A DNA stretch of 64,000 bases from Planctomycetota bacterium (GTDB lineage: Bacteria > Planctomycetota > UBA8742 > UBA2392), in assembly GCA_020425605.1 (NCBI GenBank), contig JAGQRH010000004.1, positions 62,001-126,000 on the forward strand, written 5' to 3'. The notes beneath the pieces are model-generated. The model saw nothing but the letters and a program-made list of their open reading frames with translations, ran no database searches and was not told where the DNA came from. Position numbers and translations under genes: made by a program. Below are positions 27,600-36,769 of this stretch, one piece after another. How positions within the stretch are numbered: the first letter of the stretch is position 1; every line of letters starts with the position of its first letter.

Positions 27600-29372
27600 A
27601 TGGTTGAAGCTGCGACCCCCAAGCGACGCAAGCGCATCGCGATGGTCCACCCGAAGTTTCCTCCTTCTTTCTGGAGCTTCGGCTTCATCAAGGAAATCGG
27701 CGGGTTCAAGACCGTCATGCCGCCGCTCGGCCTGGCCACCCTGGCCGCGCTGACGCCGCCCGAGTACGACGTGGTCATCGTCGACGAGAACATCGAAGAC
27801 GTCGATTTCGAAATCAACGCCGACATCATCGTGCTCTCTTCCATGGCCATCCAGGAAGAGCGCATGTTTGAGCTGGCGGATGAGTTCCGCCGCCGCGGCT
27901 ACTTCGTGTGCATGGGCGGCCCGATCTGCAACGTGCTTCCCGGCCGCTGCCGCCCGCATTGCGACGTGCTGTTCGAAGGCGAAGGCGAGTACACCTGGAA
28001 GCAGTTCCTGGGCGAGTGGGAACAGGGCACGCACAAGGACAACTACGTCCAGGAAGAGAAAGTCAACCTGGCCGACACCCCGGCGCCCCGCGTTGACCTG
28101 CTTACACCCAGCGCATACCGCGTAGGCTGCATCCAGACCACGCGCGGCTGCCCATTCAACTGCGAGTTCTGCGACATCATCGTCACCTACGGCCGCAAGG
28201 TCCGCACCAAGCCCATTGAGAACGTGATCAAGGAGCTGCAGACCTGGGCCGACGCCGGCGTCGACTTCGTGACGATCGCGGACGACAACCTTGTCGGCGA
28301 CCGCATTTACGCCAAGAAGATGCTTAAGGCCGTCGGCGACTGGAACCGCGCCCGCAAGTATCCGCTCGCGTTCTACGTCGAAATGAGTGTCGACGCGGCG
28401 CGCGACGTCGAGTTCCTTGAGCTGCTGCGCTGGGCAAACGTTGTCGAGACATTCCTCGGCATCGAGTCGCCCAAGGCCGAGCAGCTGAAGGAAACGAAGA
28501 AGTTCCAGAACGCTGCCACGCCGCTGCTGGACGCGATCAAGATCATCCAGAGCTACGGCGTGGTAATCGCGGCCGGCATGATCGTTGGCTTCGACAACGA
28601 CGACTTGGGCATCTTCGAAGACCAATACACATTCTTGCAGGTCGCGGGCATCCCCATTGCGATGCTCGGCATCCTGCAGGCGATCCCGCGTACGCCGCTC
28701 TATGAGCGCATCGAGAAGGCCGGGCGTCTGCGCAGCGCGGCACAGGGCAACAACACGCTCAGCGTCACGAATATCGAGCCGCTGAAGATGACATACGAGG
28801 AGCTGGTCGGCGGCTATCGTGATCTGTTCCTGCGCGCTTACACGCTGGATGCAATCGGCGAGCGCTGGCTGAACAACGTCAAGCAGTGGGGCAGCAAGCG
28901 CGACGTGCCGCCGTTCCCTGGCAAGAAGCTCGATGAAAAGAACCCGGCCGATGACCCGCATCGCAAGTGGATCCAGAAGCCGCTCGGGCGTCCGCGTTTC
29001 CACCTGCTGTTTGCAACCATGCTGATCCTGAAGTACTACTTCGCGGGCGGCAAGGAGAAGCGTAACTTCGCGCTCAAGATGCTGTGGGGCACGCTGAAGT
29101 ACCAGCCGGCGGCAATGATGCAGACGATGAACTACCTTGCGTACTTCATCCACCTGCGCGAGTACGCCGACAAGGTCGTCGCCAAGGACGCCAAGTTCAA
29201 CTACATCTTCGACGACAAGAACCTGACGGCCAAGAGCCTCGGCGAAGACGGCCACATCAACATGGTCAAGAACGAGAAGTCCAAGAAGACCAAGATCAAC
29301 GTCAACGACGCCTACGACGGCGCCGATGTCACGGCCGACGTGGCCGCGGACCTCGAGGTCGCAAGCAAGTAG
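27600..29372 (+). CDS. B12-binding radical SAM enzyme (DUF4070-like)
   Basis: 590 residues. Residues about 15-160 form a cobalamin-binding domain of the kind in HpnP-like enzymes (MVHPKFPPSFWSFG, MPPLGLATLAALTP, VIVDENIEDVDF). The radical SAM cluster motif CPFNCEFC follows GCIQTTRG near residue 180, followed by a barrel with the DDN and GIESP patterns. The C-terminal region (about 400-560) resembles the DUF4070 part of such enzymes. These proteins often methylate or rearrange lipids or cofactors; the substrate here is unknown, and no hopanoid genes are nearby. The Lys-rich tail (NEKSKKTKINVND) is unusual. Cytoplasmic, single-gene unit with its own terminator. Confidence 0.88.
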   Translation: MVEAATPKRRKRIAMVHPKFPPSFWSFGFIKEIGGFKTVMPPLGLATLAALTPPEYDVVIVDENIEDVDFEINADIIVLSSMAIQEERMFELADEFRRRGYFVCMGGPICNVLPGRCRPHCDVLFEGEGEYTWKQFLGEWEQGTHKDNYVQEEKVNLADTPAPRVDLLTPSAYRVGCIQTTRGCPFNCEFCDIIVTYGRKVRTKPIENVIKELQTWADAGVDFVTIADDNLVGDRIYAKKMLKAVGDWNRARKYPLAFYVEMSVDAARDVEFLELLRWANVVETFLGIESPKAEQLKETKKFQNAATPLLDAIKIIQSYGVVIAAGMIVGFDNDDLGIFEDQYTFLQVAGIPIAMLGILQAIPRTPLYERIEKAGRLRSAAQGNNTLSVTNIEPLKMTYEELVGGYRDLFLRAYTLDAIGERWLNNVKQWGSKRDVPPFPGKKLDEKNPADDPHRKWIQKPLGRPRFHLLFATMLILKYYFAGGKEKRNFALKMLWGTLKYQPAAMMQTMNYLAYFIHLREYADKVVAKDAKFNYIFDDKNLTAKSLGEDGHINMVKNEKSKKTKINVNDAYDGADVTADVAADLEVASK

Positions 29373-29388
29373 ACGTGAGCCATCATCG

Positions 29389-29420
29389 ACCGGGGACGCC
29401 AAATGGCGTCCCCGGTTTGA
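29389..29420 (+). terminator. Terminator of the radical SAM gene
   Basis: 12-bp perfect stem ACCGGGGACGCC/GGCGTCCCCGGT with loop AAAT, followed by TTGATTT, 16 bases beyond the stop. Confidence 0.9.
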
Positions 29421-29547
29421 TTTGAAGCCGTCTGCAAGGAATCCGGCCCTGCTTCCACTTAACTCTGCGCGGCAGATCTGCCGATTGCATGCGAGTTTGC
29501 TTGCCCGATGGCGTGACGATGACCACAATGACGCAGGGGAGCACAGT

Positions 29548-31758
29548 TTGAACAATCGTCACCTGCTCATCGTACTGGTGGTCGTGTTGCTACTCGGCGG
29601 CGGCGGAACGCTGTACGTGGTTACCAGCGGCGGCAATCCGGTAAAGCCGGCCGATCAGGCCGCACTGCTTGACGCGCCTGTAGACGTCGATCAACCGCTC
29701 GAAGGCGATACCGACCATTCAGCACCCAAAGCAAACACAACGGCGGCAGACGAGCCCCTTCCACTTACGGACGTGACGGGCAGCGGCAAGTCCGCTGAGG
29801 TTGACCACACGCAAGAGACAGCCGAAGGTGGCACTGGCAGCTCTGGCACGGGAAGCGGCAACAGCGAGCCGGCGGGAACACAACCGTCCGGCAAGAAAGG
29901 CAACAAGACCGGCAAACAGCCCGCAGCGCCGGCACCGGCAAAGAAGCTCACGCCGGCAGAGCGCGAAGAGGAACGCCGAAAGCAGTCGGGGCGCCCCGCG
30001 CTGGCCGACAAGCTCGGCCGCACTCCCGGAGCATCCGGCGATGCCGGCAAGCTCGCGAAGTCGGCCGAGCAGGAGAAGTGGGAAGAACAGTGGTACCAGG
30101 AAGGCTTCACGCCGCCCGAAATGACGCCAACGCCGGTGCACGGCAAGATCATGAGCCAGGAAGCTCGCGAAGGCTTGGCTAAGGCAAAGGTGGGCCTGAT
30201 CAGCTTCTTCCCGGTCGACGGCGTCGCAGGCGGGCCGCTGTTGCCGGTCATCACGGAATTCGAGACGGACGACAACGGCTACTTCGGCGGCAACATGCCG
30301 GCAAGCAAGCTGGCCCCGTTCAATTATCCACCGGTCGCTCTGGCCGTCAGCTACGAAGGCCACCGGATTGTCGCGGCTATGCCGATCGACGTGCTCGATG
30401 TCGGCAAAGCCAATGAGTTCGGCATATTCTGGGCACCGGAAACACCATACACGCTGAAGGCCGACGCCAGCCAGTTTGACGGCGATCTGAAAGTCGTCTC
30501 GACCGGCGAGCTCGACCCTCAGCGCTGGCACACTGCCAAGCGAGCCGAGACGCTGGACTACTTCCCGGCCTACGCCGTCGCCAAAGAGTCGCCGGACGGT
30601 GATGGCCTGCCCGCGGGCAAGGCAGAAGTCATCGGCACCTGGGATGAAAAGGACGCGCCGTACGTCAGCCTGCTTAGCGGCACGCAAGTTTTGCAGACCC
30701 GTCGCCCGGCTCGCGCCACTGTCATCAGCAGCTCCAGCCAGCCGGGCAGTCTTCCCCAGCCGTTCAACGAGCTGGTGTTTGAAAACGACGCGTTGACGCC
30801 GATCAGCGGGCAAGTCGTGGATGCCGATGGCGCGGCCGTGGCCAGCGCTGTGGTCACCACCACCGGCGACGTGCTGTCGCAGAGCACGGTCACAGACGCG
30901 GCGGGCTGGTTCTACCTGGAAGACCCACCGGAAAAGACCAGCGCGCTGCTGTGCGTGCATGACGACTTTGTCGAGGCACGAGTCAACCCGGTCAAGCCGG
31001 GCGACTCGAACGTGACGATCACGCTCGCGATTCGCCGCCCCCGGATCAGTCTGTTCGTGATCGACCGCGTTACCCAGACGCCGCTGACGGACCTCAGCGC
31101 GCAAGTCATTGGCATCACGCCATGGGGCAAGAACGCAGGCAAACCGATGGCCCCCGTGTTCACGCAGCTCACGTCCACCGACGGCCACTTCCTGCTGGAA
31201 TCCGCCGTGTCGATCAAGTCGGTCACCCTTGAGAAACTCGGCTATTTCCCGAGGACGCTGCTGGATCCGCTTGCGTTGCAGGAGGCAGGCGATGGCGTCG
31301 TGAACGTCGAGCTGAGCCCGGGGCGCAAACTCGAAATCACGCCGCGCAACTACACGGCCGTCGAAGACGAAACGCGCTGGTTCCCGGATGCCAAGCCCGA
31401 AGACCCCGGCATCTACACGGCCTGGTCGCACCATTGGATCGAGTACGAAGTCGACTTCGGTGAGGCGCCCGAAGAAGGCGAAGAAGGCGGCAGCTTCGAC
31501 ATGGTACTCGGCTGCACGAACAATGGCATCGTTGACAACCAGTACGAATTCAAGGTCGACGTGTACGTCGATGGCGTGAAGAAGACGACGCTGACGATCA
31601 TGGCCGACAGCATCACCGAGCGCACGGCGCGCACCAGCCTGGGCAAGCTCGACGGCGTCCACACGATCCGGCTTATCTGGACCAACGACAAGTGGATCCC
31701 CAACCAGCTCGACGCCAACATCCGCTACCAGAGTTTGAAGTTCCTCGAGCAACCGTAG
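29548..31758 (+). CDS. Membrane-anchored protein with carboxypeptidase-regulatory-like domain
   Basis: 736 residues if started at the TTG at 29548, chosen because GGGGAG lies six bases upstream and the product then begins with a membrane anchor (NNRHLLIVLVVVLLLGGGGTLYVV). Upstream in-frame sequence runs through the preceding terminator. Residues about 30-200 are a low-complexity Gly/Ser/Lys linker. A CarboxypepD_reg-like beta sandwich lies near 410-480 (ISGQVVDADGAAVASAVVTTTGD). The C-terminal 150 residues, from about TAVEDETRWFPD, suggest a carbohydrate-binding-like beta domain. It is probably periplasmic and anchored in the inner membrane. Confidence 0.78.
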   Translation: MNNRHLLIVLVVVLLLGGGGTLYVVTSGGNPVKPADQAALLDAPVDVDQPLEGDTDHSAPKANTTAADEPLPLTDVTGSGKSAEVDHTQETAEGGTGSSGTGSGNSEPAGTQPSGKKGNKTGKQPAAPAPAKKLTPAEREEERRKQSGRPALADKLGRTPGASGDAGKLAKSAEQEKWEEQWYQEGFTPPEMTPTPVHGKIMSQEAREGLAKAKVGLISFFPVDGVAGGPLLPVITEFETDDNGYFGGNMPASKLAPFNYPPVALAVSYEGHRIVAAMPIDVLDVGKANEFGIFWAPETPYTLKADASQFDGDLKVVSTGELDPQRWHTAKRAETLDYFPAYAVAKESPDGDGLPAGKAEVIGTWDEKDAPYVSLLSGTQVLQTRRPARATVISSSSQPGSLPQPFNELVFENDALTPISGQVVDADGAAVASAVVTTTGDVLSQSTVTDAAGWFYLEDPPEKTSALLCVHDDFVEARVNPVKPGDSNVTITLAIRRPRISLFVIDRVTQTPLTDLSAQVIGITPWGKNAGKPMAPVFTQLTSTDGHFLLESAVSIKSVTLEKLGYFPRTLLDPLALQEAGDGVVNVELSPGRKLEITPRNYTAVEDETRWFPDAKPEDPGIYTAWSHHWIEYEVDFGEAPEEGEEGGSFDMVLGCTNNGIVDNQYEFKVDVYVDGVKKTTLTIMADSITERTARTSLGKLDGVHTIRLIWTNDKWIPNQLDANIRYQSLKFLEQP

Positions 31759-31830
31759 CCTCCCGAGGGAAGCTACCACACCGTTGCGACATCGATTGAC
31801 ACGCAAGAGTCCGCGTTCGGCGGGCGCCAA

Positions 31831-31861
31831 CGCAAACAGCGCCTTTCGGGCGCTGTTTGCG
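31831..31861. terminator. Terminator hairpin next to tRNA-Ser
   Basis: 13-bp perfect stem CGCAAACAGCGCC/GGCGCTGTTTGCG with loop TTTCG, directly abutting the 3' end of the minus-strand tRNA-Ser and 72 bases after the plus-strand stop at 31758. T-runs are weak on both sides. Confidence 0.65.
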
Positions 31862-31862
31862 A

Positions 31863-31952
<90 letters not shown>

Positions 31953-32062
31953 GGCGCGGCAAGCATAACGCACGGTGGTTGCCGGGCCAAGCGGGTGCAA
32001 ACAGACAACGGGCGGCCACCGCACCGGCGCCGCCCGTCATCGTGCCCAGCGCATTTGCGCTG

Positions 32063-33280
32063 CTACCAGCCGTACTCCCAGAACGAGGCCGGGGCGACCT
32101 TGTCGGTCGGTTTATCGCTTGCGATCTGCAGGCAATAACCGATCGGCGCCTTGGCCGTGTCATCTTCGCGGGCGTTGTAGCGTGTGCTGCCCCAGCGGTC
32201 TCCGACGACCACCAGCTCGAACCGGGTGAACTTGCGGTCCTTCACGCTGTACTCGCCCTTGCCGAGGATTGACGCGTCAAGGCCACGATTCCCTTCTTCG
32301 AGTTTGACTTCTCCGGTCATGTCAAAGTACACGACGCCCTTCTTGATCTTCTCGACCTTGCACTTGACCGCCGCCGCCTTGACCGCGTCCTTCGGGAAGA
32401 TGCTGGTCTGGCCGCGAACGTTGTCGAGCAGGTGCAGCCGCGCGACGCGCTGTACGAGCGCATCCGGCAGGTCCCATTCGGCGTTCTTCTCGAACTTCTT
32501 CGGCAGCATGCTCTCGACCTCGTCCTTGTTGAACCAAGCGAAGTCGAAGTTCCATGCGTTCGTGCGCCAGTCATTCTCGTTCAACCCTTCGCGCGGCATG
32601 TCACGCGAGTTGACCTTCAACACCATCCCGTTCTTCGGGTAGTGGCTTTCCGCGCGGTCGATGTCCTTGACCTTGTCGGCCGGGTCATAGTCCAGCAGAC
32701 GGTCTTCCTTCTTCAGCGCCTTCCACTTCTTGAGCGAATCGCGCAGCAGCTTGGCGATCACCATCGGCTGGCGGCTGTTGGCGCTGCCCAGGAACTTGCC
32801 GCTCGGCGTGCAGCAGTACGTGCCCTGGCGCGTGGTGGTCTTGTCCATGCCCTGGCCATTGAGCATGCCGCCTTCGTCGCAGAACCCCTGGAAGAACTTG
32901 CAGTCAGGATCGGGGCGGTTGTACAGCCGCCAGACTTCATCCGCACACGGGACAAAGTCCTTCAGCAGCTTCTGAACGGTTTCATCGGACCAGACAGACT
33001 GCCTGGCAATCACACCGTTGTTTCACGTGCAGCCGAACGGATGGCCGTTCATGGCAAACAGCATGATCGGCTTGTCTTCATTCTGTGCGTCGATCACGCC
33101 GTCCCACAGCGTTGTGCGCCACTCAACCTTGACCCAGTCCTCCTCATCGCCCTTGGGCAGAAGGTAGTCGCGGGTCTGCACGTAGTTCTTGTCGGTCAGC
33201 TTCGCCGGCTCGTCGGCGGCACTGAACACGCCCGCCAGCGGTACCAGCAACAACAGCGCCAGTGCGAATCGCCTGATCAT
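32063..33280 (-). CDS. Thioredoxin-like protein with in-frame UGA, candidate selenoprotein
   Basis: One continuous frame of 405 residues broken only by a TGA at 33023-33025 (codon 86). Before it: signal peptide MIRRFALALLLLVPLAGVFS and a thioredoxin-like strand KPIMLFAMNGHPFGCT. After it, in the same frame: NNGVIARQSVWSDETVQKLL and a normal protein to the end, including TRQGTYCCTPSGKFLGSAN. The TGA falls two residues after Cys84, at the end of the strand where thioredoxin-fold proteins place redox Cys or Sec (C-x-U). A hairpin with bacterial SECIS geometry follows at once. The start overlaps the anti-sigma stop (ATGA), so it is the third gene of the ECF operon. Alternatives: nonsense mutation or two separate proteins; the GTG at 33013 has no ribosome site, which argues against the latter. 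Probably secreted. Confidence 0.8.
32990..33025 (-). promoter_or_regulatory. SECIS-like hairpin after the in-frame UGA
   Basis: On the mRNA the UGA (33025-33023) is followed after 16 nt by stem CCAGGC (33006-33001), loop AGUCU (33000-32996) and stem GUCUGG (32995-32990); the stem has one G-U pair and can add a G-U pair below. G is the second loop base and the loop begins 22 nt after the UGA, both within the usual bacterial SECIS limits. The loop closely resembles the AGGUCU loop of E. coli fdhF. Confidence 0.6.
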
Positions 33281-34899
33281 TTGCGTTCCTTATCAACAGG
33301 TGCATTCCATTCCGGGTCAACGCCGAGCTCGAACCAGTCTACATCCACGCTCGAGCCCTCTTTCGTCCAAAGCACGATCTGGAACTTGTGCAGCAACACG
33401 CCCGGCCAGATGCCCTTCTTCGCCCCGTCATCCTGCAGCAGCCTCAGCGGTATGCGCACGATGGTCCATTCGTCGTTGACGATGTCCTTGTGGTGCGACT
33501 GGAAGTAGCGCCAGTCAGATTCCTTGCCGGCCCCGAAGCCGATCGAGATGCCGTCCTTGCTGCCATGCACGCGCACTCGCATGCGCACGTAGGCGCGGTC
33601 CTTGACCTCGATGTCTTCCGAAAGCTCGATGCCGAACGCCAGCTCTTTGCCTGAGCCGGTCACCACGCCGTCTTTCCAGTCGCCGTGATATACGCGCGGC
33701 CGGGCGTCGGCGTTCAGCTCCTCACGCATGAGGACGAACGCGCGGTCCATGTTGAACACCAACGGGTTGTTGCGTACGCGCTCGCCTTCGAACTTCTGGC
33801 GCGAGAAGCCTTCATCACTGACGGATGCCGTCCAGCCGGCCTTGAGCGTCACTTCGCCGGCCGTGATTTCGCCGCCCAGGCACGAGACCTGCATGCGCAG
33901 CCCGGAGCGCTCGGCAAGCAGCTCGGCGTCGCGGAACTTGAGCACGGCCTCGCCGTGCCGGACGCTGAAGTCGCGCTTGCTGCCGTAGACGTCGAAGTAC
34001 ACGCTTTCGTCCTCAATGTTGACGTCGAGCGCCATGTCGGTGCCCGTCAGCGCGATCTCACCATCAAAGTAGAAGCGCGCGCCGTCCGGCAGCTCGATGC
34101 AGACAGGTTTGCGCGCCTTGAGCTGCATACCGGATACCACCGCGCTATCGGCGACCCAGTCCTGCCACTTGTCTTCTGCGCTCATGCGGAAGGTCAGCTT
34201 GGCCTTGTCCGACGCATACAGCACTGACCCCAGCTTCACGACCGGGTCTTTCTGCGGCACGGTCGGCGGACGCTCGGGATCGGGCGTCGGCGCGGGCTTG
34301 GGCGGCTGTTCGACAACCGGATCCTTCTCGGGCTTTGGCTGCTCCGGTGTTGGTGTCGGCTGCGGGTCCGGTGTCGGCTCAGGCGCTGGCTGCTCGACAA
34401 CCGGGTCCTTTTCCGGCTTCGGCTGCTCGGGCGTCGGCAACTCAGGTGTCGGCTCGGGCTTCGGCATCGGCTGGGGCTTTTCCACCTGCTCCGGCGGCTG
34501 TGGCTCCGGCTGATGCTGCGGCCCCGGGCGCGGAGTTTCTCGACTCTCGCCGTTGGCTCGATCCTGCAATGACGGAATCGCCTGCACGTGGTTGTCTTCC
34601 GTCGCCATCGGCGAGGCGTTGTCACGATCGCTGGAAAGCATGTACGCGCTGACGGCCAGCGCCACGGCCGCCACCAGCGCGATCGACGCCGCAATCGCCA
34701 TCCACGGCCGGAACACAGTCGGTTGCGGCAACTGCTGCACGGGCCTGGCCACCGGGCCGGTCACGCGGCGCACCGACGGCTGCGCGCCGGCCTCTGCATC
34801 GATCGCGCCCAGGATGCGCTCAGAAAGGTCCGGGGGCTGCACACCGCCGAGCTTCTCGCGCATCAACAGGTGGATCAGTCTCTCTATTCTGCGGGCCAC
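33277..34899 (-). CDS. Anti-sigma/FecR-like membrane protein with proline-rich stalk
   Basis: 540 residues from the GTG at 34899, which overlaps the end of the sigma gene by 16 bases; the ATG at 34863 is an alternative. A short cytoplasmic N-terminal part (RRIERLIHLLMREKLGGVQPPDLSERIL), as in anti-sigma factors, is followed by a transmembrane helix near residue 75 (AIAASIALVAAVALAVSAYML). A Pro/Glu/Lys linker (about 100-215) has two copies of PKPEKDPVVEQP. A FecR-like region follows (SAVVSGMQLKARKPVCIELPDG), then a C-terminal beta-sandwich-like domain (about 390-540). It likely holds the ECF factor at the membrane and senses an envelope signal (inference). Confidence 0.8.
   Translation of the reverse strand: MARRIERLIHLLMREKLGGVQPPDLSERILGAIDAEAGAQPSVRRVTGPVARPVQQLPQPTVFRPWMAIAASIALVAAVALAVSAYMLSSDRDNASPMATEDNHVQAIPSLQDRANGESRETPRPGPQHQPEPQPPEQVEKPQPMPKPEPTPELPTPEQPKPEKDPVVEQPAPEPTPDPQPTPTPEQPKPEKDPVVEQPPKPAPTPDPERPPTVPQKDPVVKLGSVLYASDKAKLTFRMSAEDKWQDWVADSAVVSGMQLKARKPVCIELPDGARFYFDGEIALTGTDMALDVNIEDESVYFDVYGSKRDFSVRHGEAVLKFRDAELLAERSGLRMQVSCLGGEITAGEVTLKAGWTASVSDEGFSRQKFEGERVRNNPLVFNMDRAFVLMREELNADARPRVYHGDWKDGVVTGSGKELAFGIELSEDIEVKDRAYVRMRVRVHGSKDGISIGFGAGKESDWRYFQSHHKDIVNDEWTIVRIPLRLLQDDGAKKGIWPGVLLHKFQIVLWTKEGSSVDVDWFELGVDPEWNAPVDKERK
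34303..34443 (-). repeat. Tandem repeat encoding the proline-rich stalk
   Basis: Two similar units of about 84 bp (first about 34303-34386, second about 34387-34443 in part) share GACAACCGG-TCCTT and CGGCTGCTC words. They encode the two PKPEKDPVVEQP copies. Confidence 0.65.
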
Positions 34900-35414
34900 C
34901 CGAGTTTCCTTTCCATGCACTCCCGAAGTTTCGCGATCACGCGCTTCATCAGGGTGCGCACGCCTTCCGGTTTCATGCCCAGGCGCTCGGCGATTTCCGC
35001 GTAGCGCATGTCTTTTGTGTAATTCAGGTCGATCGCCTCGCGCGCCTTGCCCTGTACGCCTTGCAGGCATTCTTCCAGCGCGATGGTGCGGTCGTCCCAG
35101 CCGCCGTCCTGCTCAACCAGTTGCACCCAGTCAGCCTCGACCTCGGCAAAGTCGGTCTCCGTGATGCGGCGGCCCTTGGCGCGCAGCATCATCAGGAAGC
35201 GGCTTTTCGCGACCGTGCGCAGGTATCCGGCCGTGGCTGCGTCATTGATCTCTTCAAAGTCCGCCTTCCACGCGGCCAGGAAGGTCTCTTGGGTAAGGTC
35301 GTCGGCTTCGGTACGCCCTGCCCCAATGAAGCGCAAATAGCGCCAGACCCCGCGCTGGTGCGCGTGGATGATCCTCTCGAATGTCGACTTCCGATCGATC
35401 GAAGCCACCTGCAT
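34884..35414 (-). CDS. ECF-family RNA polymerase sigma factor
   Basis: 176 residues from the ATG at 35414 (AGGGGG upstream). Region 2 is seen as RIIHAHQRGVWRYLRFIGAGRTEADDLTQETFLAAWKAD, with the typical DDLTQETFLAAW core binding motif. Region 4 is seen as KAREAIDLNYTKDMRYAEIAERLGMKPEGVRTLMKRVIAKLRE, a helix-turn-helix that would read the -35 element. The next gene overlaps it and encodes its likely anti-sigma factor; the third gene is the candidate selenoprotein. About 90 bp upstream the minus strand reads TGAACTTT (35503-35510), which resembles an ECF -35, so autoregulation is possible, but no clear -10 was found. Confidence 0.92.
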   Translation of the reverse strand: MQVASIDRKSTFERIIHAHQRGVWRYLRFIGAGRTEADDLTQETFLAAWKADFEEINDAATAGYLRTVAKSRFLMMLRAKGRRITETDFAEVEADWVQLVEQDGGWDDRTIALEECLQGVQGKAREAIDLNYTKDMRYAEIAERLGMKPEGVRTLMKRVIAKLRECMERKLGWPAE

Positions 35415-35616
35415 CAACCCCCTGAATGCCGGGTGCGTACTGGGCGGTTCACAGAATCACGAAATTCCACCCGGCTATGGTAGAGCCCCAAGCCCCCGGC
35501 CGAAAGTTCACTGCGTGATTGGGGTCACCGGCCGGACCACTCCCAGGCTGCGACGGCAACGGTTGAGCGGATCCGAGCCCCCGGTTTCCCCTACCCGTAG
35601 CTGGCGCGGCGGGACA

Positions 35617-36210
35617 TCAGGGTTGGTCGGAAGAGCGGCGATGTTGGTCGCCGGGGCGATGCACGAGCTTGGGTCTGATTGTCCGAAGGCAATCGCGGGA
35701 GACACGACTACACCTCTCTACGATCATCCACCTGATTCGCGAATCGTTGTATAGCGCGAGCACTTGTTTGTCATTGATGCGGTCATTGTCGACAATGTAG
35801 ACGCCCTCAAGCGATTGCCATCGCGTTTCCCACGCTATTTCGCCGGGCGCGACATTCGACAGGTCGACAACACGTGGCAAGTGGTAAGTCTCGTCATAGC
35901 GAATGCGCCCACGCCGGTCATAGGTGGTAAACGCAGCTGTGTTTACGTTCATGTCCCAGCACGCCTTGAGTCTTCCGTCCGGCCAGTACAGTTTCGCAAC
36001 GTAGGTGTAGTCGTCGGGGCCGTCCCGGCCTATGTACTCCCAATACTCCGCCGCGGCCAAGGTAACCGCGACCGGTTCAGAACTCGCCGGGCTGCACACT
36101 GGGGGGCGGTGTGGTAATACTCCTCGCGCTGCACCAGCTCGACTTGCGCAACCTGCGACAAGCAACCCTGCACAAGCGGCCACCGTCGCCAATGATTTCG
36201 TGGCGAACAT
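35617..36210 (-). CDS. Putative lipoprotein, function unknown
   Basis: 197 residues from the ATG following GGAGGAGGT. The signal peptide ends in LLVAGC, a good lipobox. The mature part has GRDGPDDYTYVAKLYWPDGRLKACWD and TTYDRRGRIRYDETYH, a pattern like MORN or YD-type strands. The last 35 residues (from about CSRVSRDCLRT) are basic and unlike the rest, so the end may have been altered by a frameshift or fusion with non-coding DNA. Confidence 0.6.
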   Translation of the reverse strand: MFATKSLATVAACAGLLVAGCASRAGAARGVLPHRPPVCSPASSEPVAVTLAAAEYWEYIGRDGPDDYTYVAKLYWPDGRLKACWDMNVNTAAFTTYDRRGRIRYDETYHLPRVVDLSNVAPGEIAWETRWQSLEGVYIVDNDRINDKQVLALYNDSRIRWMIVERCSRVSRDCLRTIRPKLVHRPGDQHRRSSDQP

Positions 36211-36274
36211 AGGTACCTCCTCCGCGACCATTGTAGTTGGTCGTCGCGGGCGTCCCGCCTGAATTCCGTGCGTT

Positions 36275-36769
36275 CTACCCCGGCGACAGCCCGCGGATTT
36301 CTTTGGCCCTTCTTAGCCCCTCGACGAAGCCTTCGCCTTGTTTGAGCGTGGCCATCAGGTCGCGCTCGAGCGGGTTCAGCACGCCGAAGATCACCGGGTT
36401 GGTGGCGGGCAGAATCCGCCGCAGAATCCGCGCCGCGCTGACGATCAGCTTCAGCATCACCACCAGCGGGTCGGGTGCGCCGCGCGGACGTTTGCGCTGG
36501 TCGGTGTGCTGGGGCTCATCGCTGGGCGTGCGGTCGAGTTCCAGCACGGCCGCGTACAGGCGGTCAGGCGAGATCTTCTCCAGCGCCGCGTGCGCCCTGG
36601 CAATGAAGCAATCAATGCAGCGCGCAGCACGGCCGAGCATGGCGCGGGCATCATCGTCCGAGATCGGCCCGACCGACTTGCCCGCAATCGAAAGGTCCAG
36701 CGAAGCGGAGCTGGTCACGGTTTCGTGCACCGGCCGTTCCACCGGAGGGCGATACTTCTTGTTACTCAT
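36275..36769 (-). CDS. Small cytoplasmic protein, function unknown
   Basis: 164 residues from the ATG at 36769, with GAGGTGA seven bases upstream. N-terminus SNKKYRPPVERPVHETVTSS is polar; residues about 40-75 contain GRAARCIDCFIARAHAALEK with a CxxC pair; residues about 110-145 form an amphipathic or hydrophobic helix (PLVVMLKLIVSAARILRRIL). No known domain recognised. Divergent from the lipoprotein gene at 36893, with 123 bp between. Confidence 0.65.
   Translation of the reverse strand: MSNKKYRPPVERPVHETVTSSASLDLSIAGKSVGPISDDDARAMLGRAARCIDCFIARAHAALEKISPDRLYAAVLELDRTPSDEPQHTDQRKRPRGAPDPLVVMLKLIVSAARILRRILPATNPVIFGVLNPLERDLMATLKQGEGFVEGLRRAKEIRGLSPG

Noticed and set aside
27402..29555. A 717-codon open frame on the minus strand opposite the radical SAM gene
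   Set aside because: It is a shadow of the GC-rich plus-strand gene: no motif, odd composition, and the plus strand has a clear enzyme.
31500..31550. LGCTNNGIV in the membrane-anchored protein resembles the candidate Sec site GCT-U-NNGVIA
   Set aside because: Different fold context, no UGA and no thioredoxin-like strand; coincidence.
29719..31830. A 703-codon minus-strand open frame opposite the 29548-31758 gene
   Set aside because: Arg/His-rich shadow with no domain; the plus-strand frame has a membrane anchor and a recognisable domain.
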